From: Rhodospirillales bacterium
GTDB taxonomy: Bacteria; Pseudomonadota; Alphaproteobacteria; Rhodospirillales; UBA2165
Direction of reading: 5' to 3'
DNA: 5,442 nucleotides
Assembly (NCBI GenBank): GCA_013204125.1
Contig: JABMOP010000278.1
Coordinates: 1 to 5,442 of the forward strand
The notes under the pieces were generated by a model, which saw nothing but the letters and a program-made list of their open reading frames with translations, was not told the origin of the DNA and made no database searches. How positions within the stretch are numbered: the stretch's first letter is position 1; each line of letters opens with the position of its first letter. A program made the translations under genes and the position numbers. This document shows positions 1 to 5,442 of the stretch, piece by piece.

Positions 1-1
1 C

Positions 2-493
2 AAGTTAGCCAAGCATCGCGGGTATGCCGATAAGCACACCATTCTTACGCTGGTTGAGCGCGGCGGGATAGCACGGTCCTTTCATGTGGCTAACGCCAAA
101 GTAAGAACCGTCCGCCCTATCGTCGTTCAAAACATTTCCCGCGAAAGCCGATTGAACACCGACGAAGCAATGGTCTATCGCAATATTGGTCGTGAGTTCA
201 AAGGCGGCCACGGCCATGTAAACCACAGTGTCCACCAGTGGGCCAAAGGCACCGACAATACGAACACCATCGAAGGCTTTTTTTCGATCTTCAAACGCGG
301 CATGAAAGGCATCTACCAGCATTGCGGCGAACAACATTTACACCGCTATCTGGCGGAGTTTGATTTCCGCTACAACAACCGTACAGCCCTTGGCGTATCA
401 GACGCGGAACGTATGGCAACTGCCCTTAAGGGCATATCAGGTAAGCGTTTAACTTATCGGCGGCCTGATAACGGGGCGTACCAGCAAGCCTAA
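2..493 (+). CDS. IS1595-family (ISXO2-like) transposase, C-terminal part (5' end outside window)
   Basis: The frame is open from base 2 to the TAA at 491-493, giving 163 residues of a protein that begins left of the window. It matches the C-terminal half of the ISXO2-like/IS1595 transposase catalytic domain. TDEAMVY holds the probable second catalytic Asp, and it is followed by the typical GGHGHVNHS stretch. The block NTNTIEGFFSIFKRGMKG contains the family's conserved acidic/Asn position and the trailing Lys, and HLHRYLAEFDFRYNNR follows. The first catalytic Asp would lie upstream and cannot be checked. The enzyme cuts and joins the ends of its insertion sequence. No frameshift or stop is seen in the visible part, so it may be intact. 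An ATG at 86 is internal to the domain and is not the true start. Family call is confident from motifs; the subgroup is not determined. Confidence 0.93.
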   Translation, partial: KLAKHRGYADKHTILTLVERGGIARSFHVANAKVRTVRPIVVQNISRESRLNTDEAMVYRNIGREFKGGHGHVNHSVHQWAKGTDNTNTIEGFFSIFKRGMKGIYQHCGEQHLHRYLAEFDFRYNNRTALGVSDAERMATALKGISGKRLTYRRPDNGAYQQA

Positions 494-512
494 ATTGACT
501 CGCGCTCAATTT
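492..512. repeat. Short inverted repeat just after the transposase stop; candidate IS right-end element
   Basis: AAATTGA (492-498) and TCAATTT (506-512) are perfect 7-base inverted arms around a 7-base spacer, and they begin inside the transposase stop codon. Insertion sequence ends often lie directly after the transposase gene, so this could be part of the right terminal inverted repeat or a short hairpin ending the transcript. No T-run follows, which argues against a classic terminator. The left end of the element is outside the window, so a matching terminal repeat cannot be confirmed. Confidence 0.3.
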
Positions 513-546
513 CGCGCGGTGGTAGCGTCGATCCTCAAACAACAAC

Positions 547-553
547 GGGAGGA
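547..553 (+). promoter_or_regulatory. Strong Shine-Dalgarno (GGGAGGA) for the zinc-ribbon gene
   Basis: GGGAGGA lies 6 bases before the ATG at 560, 3 before the ATG at 557, and directly before a TTG at 554. The spacing favours 560 as the main start among these three in-frame candidates. Confidence 0.7.
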
Positions 554-559
554 TTGATG

Positions 560-1069
560 ATGGGTGACATGGGTTCAGTCGGGAGCCTTTTGGCATCCCT
601 CCAATCGGTCACAGAAATCACGAAGGGCATAATATCGCTTCGCGATACTGCTATGATTCAGACGAAAGTTGCGGAATTGAACGCTGTAGTCCTTTCCGCC
701 CAACAAAGCGCCCTCGCGTCCCAAGCGGAGCAAGCGGCGATGTCGAGACGCATAGACGCACTTGAAAAACAAATTGCTGAAATGGAAGCATGGGCCGCAG
801 AAAAGGAGCGGTATCAATTGACCGATTTCGGTGGTGGCACGTTCGCTTACACCCTGAAGCCAGACATGGAGAGCGGCGAACCAGCGCATCGCATTTGCAC
901 AAATTGTTTCCAAAACAGCCAGAAATCGATCCTTCAATCTAGTGGTCAAAATCATTACTCCCAAGACACATATGATTGTCCGGCCTGCAAAACCCATTTT
1001 AATTTTGGAAATAGAAACGACCCGCCAGCATTAATGGCGGCTTCGTCATATGACCCGCTAGAACCTTAA
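560..1069 (+). CDS. Coiled-coil and zinc-ribbon protein of unknown function
   Basis: The product is 169 residues from the ATG at 560; TTG 554 and ATG 557 are in-frame alternatives adding two or one residues. Residues 1-30 are a Gly/Ser/Leu-rich helix start. Residues about 30-85 are rich in Ala, Gln, Glu and Lys with heptad-like hydrophobics (RRIDALEKQIAEMEAWAAEK), predicting a coiled coil. Then comes a RYQLTDFGGGTFAYTLKP segment, and C113-x2-C116 with C140-x2-C143 form a four-cysteine zinc ribbon (ICTNC, CPAC). No signal peptide or catalytic motif is visible. From memory, proteins of this layout occur as uncharacterised proteins in many proteobacteria. It starts 66 bases after the transposase stop on the same strand, so it may be a passenger of the insertion sequence or simply its neighbour. 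The ribbon may bind nucleic acid or protein and the coiled coil may oligomerise it, but the function is unknown. Confidence 0.82.
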   Translation: MGDMGSVGSLLASLQSVTEITKGIISLRDTAMIQTKVAELNAVVLSAQQSALASQAEQAAMSRRIDALEKQIAEMEAWAAEKERYQLTDFGGGTFAYTLKPDMESGEPAHRICTNCFQNSQKSILQSSGQNHYSQDTYDCPACKTHFNFGNRNDPPALMAASSYDPLEP

Positions 1070-1076
1070 AATTGAC

Positions 1077-1211
1077 CTAGCCACTTGGTGTTTCTTCCGT
1101 TGGCTCCGAATCCTTAGCGGGCTTATGCGGTTTCGGGGGCGTCTTGAGAAGGTTCTTTACAGTCTCCTCAAATTCTTTGTCTTGTTTTTGATCTTTAGGT
1201 TTTTCTGCCAT
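1077..1211 (-). CDS. Small Lys/Pro-rich conserved-type protein (44 aa)
   Basis: On the minus strand ATG (1211-1209) opens a 44-codon frame ending in TAG (1079-1077). The product begins MAEKPKDQKQ and contains the segment KNLLKTPPKPHKPAK before an acidic tail (PTEETPSG). It has 9 Lys, 7 Glu and 7 Pro, no Cys, and no membrane segment. The xxLLxTPPKPHKP core is what I remember of a family of tiny uncharacterised alphaproteobacterial proteins, which is the main reason to call it a gene. Residues 10-23 could form an amphipathic helix; the rest is probably disordered. A GAGG sits only one base before the ATG, so the ribosome binding site is poor. It converges on the zinc-ribbon gene, 7 bases past that gene's stop. 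Its start codon overlaps that of the divergent gene at 1210. No function can be stated. Confidence 0.62.
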   Translation of the reverse strand: MAEKPKDQKQDKEFEETVKNLLKTPPKPHKPAKDSEPTEETPSG

Positions 1212-1905
1212 GCCTCAACCACTATCAAAAGTTCTGCGCGGAACGGTATTGACCGCCGAAGATATTAGTCCATTCGAACTATATAAGCGACCTGAATTGG
1301 TGCTTAAAATTATGCAAGTTATAAGCATTTGGGCATTTACCGAGAAGCAGCACGTTTCATTAGCGGCAAAATTTTTGAATTCCGATTTTGAAGTGGTTTT
1401 CGATATGTTGAATGCCCTGGTCAGTGTTGAGGGGCGCCGTGCAGCTATAATTGCAGCAGCAAAATCAGCGCTAAATGATGATGATTTTAATCTATATGAA
1501 GCGACCATGAGAACAATGAAGGCGTCACGCGATAGACGCAATGATTATGCCCATCATATTTGGACAGTAACTGATCATTTACCCGACGCCCTCTTGTTAA
1601 TTGATCCCAAATACCTCGTACAACATGATGCCGAATTAGAGCGTGCCTACTTGGAAATTGACCAAACCACATTTGAGGAAGGCGATAAAATATCACTACC
1701 CGGAGTAGACCACTCAAAAATCATGGTTTATCGGGAACCAGATTTCCGTAAGGATCTTGGGGATGCCCGCTTGGCCTCTCTTGACATGCTTATATTAGAG
1801 GTTGCTCTTTCGAGTCGCCCTTCAAGCGATCAAGCACGTTCCGAGCTATTGTCCTCCCCTCGTATTCAACAAGCCCTTCAACGGAAGTCCAACGGAAATA
1901 GCTAA
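1210..1905 (+). CDS. Uncharacterised HEPN-like protein (R-x4-H motif)
   Basis: A 231-residue, mostly helical soluble protein with no signal peptide or membrane segment. Residues 20-100 are helix-rich (PELVLKIMQVISIWAFTEKQ and following). Residues 106-118 read SRDRRNDYAHHIW, where R110-x4-H115 fits the Rx4-6H signature of HEPN domains, many of which are metal-independent RNases or nucleotide-binding helical bundles. A segment LLLIDPKYL follows, then an acidic region and a Ser/Arg/Gln-rich tail. ATG 1210 is the first start; only a weak AGG (1197-1199) precedes it, and the next Met, at residue 35 (1312), has no better site. The start overlaps the divergent small gene and the last 116 bases overlap the convergent gene at 1790-2047. 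Base composition is AT-richer than gyrA/coaD, suggesting acquisition. Whether it is an active RNase, a toxin or a structural HEPN fold is not known. Confidence 0.72.
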   Translation: MPQPLSKVLRGTVLTAEDISPFELYKRPELVLKIMQVISIWAFTEKQHVSLAAKFLNSDFEVVFDMLNALVSVEGRRAAIIAAAKSALNDDDFNLYEATMRTMKASRDRRNDYAHHIWTVTDHLPDALLLIDPKYLVQHDAELERAYLEIDQTTFEEGDKISLPGVDHSKIMVYREPDFRKDLGDARLASLDMLILEVALSSRPSSDQARSELLSSPRIQQALQRKSNGNS

Positions 1906-2047
1906 TAATTTCCGCCTCAATCTCCTTGAGCAGTTCAGATTCTTTGATCGTAATATCAGCACCGGCCTGTCCTGCCGATTCTACCACATTATGCTTTCTC
2001 ATGTATATAAACGCCGATAATATGGAAATATAATCCAAATCCAGCAC
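1790..2047 (-). CDS. Hypothetical small protein, possibly 5'-truncated
   Basis: An 85-residue minus-strand frame from GTG (2047-2045) to TAA (1792-1790). The N-terminus is hydrophobic (LDYISILSAFIYM). The middle is charged and helical (KESELLKEIEAEIISYF), and the end reads EGRTIARNVLDRLKG, which looks like genuine protein sequence. I do not recognise the family. No Shine-Dalgarno precedes the GTG or the internal ATG at 2002, and an in-frame TAG lies only three codons upstream of the GTG, so the true start may have been lost. It overlaps the convergent gene by 116 bases. It may be a real gene, a remnant, or less likely a chance frame. Confidence 0.45.
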   Translation of the reverse strand: MLDLDYISILSAFIYMRKHNVVESAGQAGADITIKESELLKEIEAEIISYFRWTSVEGLVEYEGRTIARNVLDRLKGDSKEQPLI

Positions 2048-2157
2048 AAGGTCAATCTATTTCAGCTTCACAGCCGCCGCTATCGGTCGGGCGGATTTTG
2101 TGTTTAAATCGGGTGTGCCGGGACTGGCGCGTTTGGAGGGAGTTTCATCGAAGGAAA

Positions 2158-2162
2158 GGGAG
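2158..2162 (+). promoter_or_regulatory. Shine-Dalgarno (GGGAG) for the small membrane protein
   Basis: GGGAG lies 6 bases before the ATG at 2169 in a purine-rich stretch (AAGGAAAGGGAG). It decides the start, because the same frame is open upstream to a stop at 2031-2033. Confidence 0.55.
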
Positions 2163-2168
2163 CGCCGC

Positions 2169-2267
2169 ATGTTGTGGGTAATGATGGTGATCGGCCTGTT
2201 CGTAGCCGGGGCCATATTCTACGCCGTCTGGAAGCTGGTTAGCTCGCTCAAAGATGAGGGGCCGTAA
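2169..2267 (+). CDS. Small single-pass membrane protein (32 aa)
   Basis: ATG 2169 to TAA 2265-2267 encodes 32 residues. Residues 2-22 form a continuous hydrophobic helix (LWVMMVIGLFVAGAIFYAVW), followed by a short polar tail (KLVSSLKDEGP). This is the layout of a small inner-membrane protein with a cytoplasmic or periplasmic hydrophilic end. The well-spaced GGGAG supports translation from this ATG. The frame is also open back to 2034, so a longer product beginning for example at the GTG at 2100 cannot be excluded. No partner gene on the same strand is visible; it converges on the tRNA-Lys gene. The family is not recognised, and function is unknown. Confidence 0.5.
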   Translation: MLWVMMVIGLFVAGAIFYAVWKLVSSLKDEGP

Positions 2268-2291
2268 GATCCGAACGGCGCCGGCTTTTTC

Positions 2292-2298
2292 AAAAAAA
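2292..2298 (-). terminator. U7 tract directly after tRNA CCA, possible intrinsic terminator
   Basis: Seven consecutive T on the minus strand follow the encoded CCA with no gap. The tRNA T-arm and acceptor stem are GC-rich and could act as the terminator hairpin, with the upstream A-tract pairing to the U-run. No separate dedicated hairpin is seen, so the call is tentative. Confidence 0.4.
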
Positions 2299-2373
2299 TG
2301 GTAGGCGCGGAAGGTTTCGAACCTTCGACCTATCGCTTAAAAGGCGATTGCTCTACCCCTGAGCTACGCGCCC
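2299..2373 (-). tRNA. tRNA-Lys (anticodon UUU), CCA encoded
   Basis: Read on the minus strand it folds into a full cloverleaf of 75 bases including CCA. The acceptor is GGGCGCG with CGCGCCT (a G-U pair at 1-72). The D-arm is GCTC with GAGC, enclosing AGGGGTA, which retains the GG pair. The anticodon stem ATCGC/GCGAT encloses the loop CTTTTAA, giving anticodon TTT, hence Lys. The variable loop is AGGTC. The T-arm GAAGG/CCTTC encloses TTCGAAA. The discriminator is A and CCA is encoded. It reads AAA and probably AAG codons. It lies downstream of coaD in the same orientation but has its own promoter. The D-loop is short and pair 1-72 is a wobble; neither prevents function. Confidence 0.96.
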
Positions 2374-2421
2374 ATTTTTTTGGATTTGCGCCCCACGCGG
2401 GCGGCGTTTTGATTGCGGCGC

Positions 2422-2450
2422 ACCATACTTAGGCACATGCGCCCGGTCAA
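2422..2450 (-). promoter_or_regulatory. Sigma70-type promoter for tRNA-Lys
   Basis: On the minus strand, TTGACC (2450-2445) is a -35 box, followed by a 17-base spacer and TATGGT (2427-2422) as the -10 box. The -35 begins four bases after the coaD stop codon. The next bases (GCGCCGC) form a GC-rich discriminator, as found in stringently controlled stable-RNA promoters. Transcription would start near 2415, giving a leader of about 40 bases before the tRNA 5' end at 2373. Confidence 0.7.
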
Positions 2451-2454
2451 TCGG

Positions 2455-2948
2455 CTATTTCCCGAATTTCCCCAAAAGTTGACCCCGCACCCTGGGCGAG
2501 ACGAATTGTCCGATATCGCCGCCAAGTTCGCAAATTCCTTTAACCAAGCGCGAGGATATGAACTGGTGCGATTCAGAGGCCATCAAAAACACCGTTTCCA
2601 CATCCGGGTTCAAGCGCGCGTTCATGCCGGTCATTTGAAATTCGTAGTCAAAATCGGTGACCGCGCGCAAACCCCGAACCACTAAAACGGCCCCGGATTT
2701 CACCGCAAAATCGACCAACAAGCCTTCGAATGCGCGAACTTCGAGTGTCGCTCCTCCCGTGCTTAAATCAGCGATTTCGGCTTCGACCATCGCCGTCCGT
2801 TCGCCCAAATCAAACAGCGGCCCTTTACCCGCATTGACGGCTACGCCGATAACAAGATGGTCAACCACGCGCCGGGCGCGGGTGATGATATCCATGTGAC
2901 CGTTGGTTACCGGATCGAATGTGCCTGCATATACGCCGGTGATGCCGC

Positions 2949-2952
<4 letters not shown>
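2455..2952 (-). CDS. coaD: Phosphopantetheine adenylyltransferase (PPAT)
   Basis: This 165-residue cytoplasmic enzyme transfers AMP from ATP to 4'-phosphopantetheine, giving dephospho-CoA and pyrophosphate, the penultimate step of coenzyme A synthesis. Length and motifs are those of bacterial CoaD, a nucleotidyltransferase alpha/beta fold. GTFDPVTNGH (10-19) carries the T/HxGH ATP-binding motif with His19. Lys43 in NAGKGPLF matches the phosphate-contacting Lys of the family. RGLR (93-96) and the ISSRLVK motif (132-138) complete the active site. The ATG at 2952-2950 overlaps the gyrA stop as ATGA and has a GGAGGA six bases upstream, so it is translated from the gyrA message with probable coupling. 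The gyrA-coaD order is common in alphaproteobacteria. No truncation or substituted key residue is seen. No strong terminator follows; the tRNA-Lys promoter starts right after its stop. Confidence 0.97.

Positions 2953-5442
<2,490 letters not shown>

Larger units (their letters stand above)
2291..2382 (-). repeat. Inverted repeat enclosing tRNA-Lys (A7/T7 arms)
   Basis: CAAAAAAATGG (2291-2301) and CCATTTTTTTG (2372-2382) are perfect 11-base inverted arms on either side of the tRNA. In the minus-strand transcript they would lengthen the acceptor stem by seven A-U pairs. Confidence 0.75.

Noticed and set aside
5..337. Minus-strand 110-residue frame opposite the transposase
   Set aside because: The plus frame carries IS1595 transposase motifs over its full length, so the minus frame is an antisense artefact.
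515..535. GGTGGTAGCGTCGATCC, resembling the tRNA-Lys 3' end (TGGTAGGCGCGGAAGG on the plus strand)
   Set aside because: Only TGGTAG matches without gaps, which is too short for an attachment-site repeat.
575..997. Minus-strand frames of 140 and 83 residues opposite the zinc-ribbon gene
   Set aside because: The plus strand has a strong Shine-Dalgarno, a coiled coil and paired CxxC motifs; the minus frames have none of these.
1215..1717. Minus-strand frames of 108 and 76 residues opposite the HEPN-like gene
   Set aside because: No ribosome binding site and no recognisable protein character; best explained as shadows.
2261..2290. GCCGT/ACGGC stem followed by T5 as a terminator of the small membrane protein gene
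   Set aside because: The T-run is separated from the stem by about six bases and alternative palindromic pairings (GGCGCC) compete; too weak to annotate.
2386..2412. CGCCC-CACGC-GGGCG hairpin as a terminator for coaD
   Set aside because: Only a 5-base stem, and no T-run follows it on the minus strand. It would also lie between the tRNA promoter and the tRNA, where termination would block tRNA expression.
2413..2899. Plus-strand open frames opposite coaD
   Set aside because: Shadows of coaD, which is confirmed by its active-site motifs; the plus frames show no family features.

Overview
The window looks like a piece of an alphaproteobacterial chromosome, probably Rhodospirillales-like. This is inferred from the gyrA-coaD gene order, the form of GyrA with its acidic C-terminal tail, and the general codon style. 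No 16S or other marker is present, so the lineage is only a suggestion. The window splits into two parts of different character.

Positions 1 to about 2050 are an accessory-looking block. It starts with the C-terminal 163 codons of an IS1595-family (ISXO2-like) transposase, cut by the window's left edge. Next is a coiled-coil plus zinc-ribbon protein of unknown function (560-1069, +) with a strong ribosome binding site. A 44-codon Lys/Pro-rich small protein follows on the minus strand (1077-1211). Its start codon shares the palindrome CATG with the start of a 231-residue plus-strand protein (1210-1905) that carries an R-x4-H motif of HEPN type. A short minus-strand gene (1790-2047) overlaps the end of that gene tail to tail. 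The block is AT-richer than the rest: a hand count gives 23 G+C of 60 at 1321-1380, against 39 of 60 at 4081-4140 in gyrA.

Positions 2169 to 5442 are chromosomal backbone. A 32-residue single-helix membrane protein (2169-2267, +) has a good Shine-Dalgarno. The remaining genes are on the minus strand. From right to left they are gyrA (DNA gyrase subunit A, N-terminus beyond the right edge), coaD (phosphopantetheine adenylyltransferase, coupled to gyrA by an ATGA overlap and a GGAGGA site), and a tRNA-Lys(UUU) gene with encoded CCA. The tRNA has its own sigma70-type promoter with a GC-rich discriminator just after the coaD stop. An A7/T7 inverted repeat encloses the tRNA and probably contributes to ending its transcript.

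The backbone genes serve DNA topology, coenzyme A synthesis and translation, and their order is conventional. The accessory genes lie beyond the 3' end of the tRNA, the side on which islands often insert, but no integrase or repeated tRNA end is visible. I do not see a proven new system. The most interesting items are the HEPN-like gene with its two overlapping neighbours, the zinc-ribbon protein beside the transposase, and the variant GyrA box.
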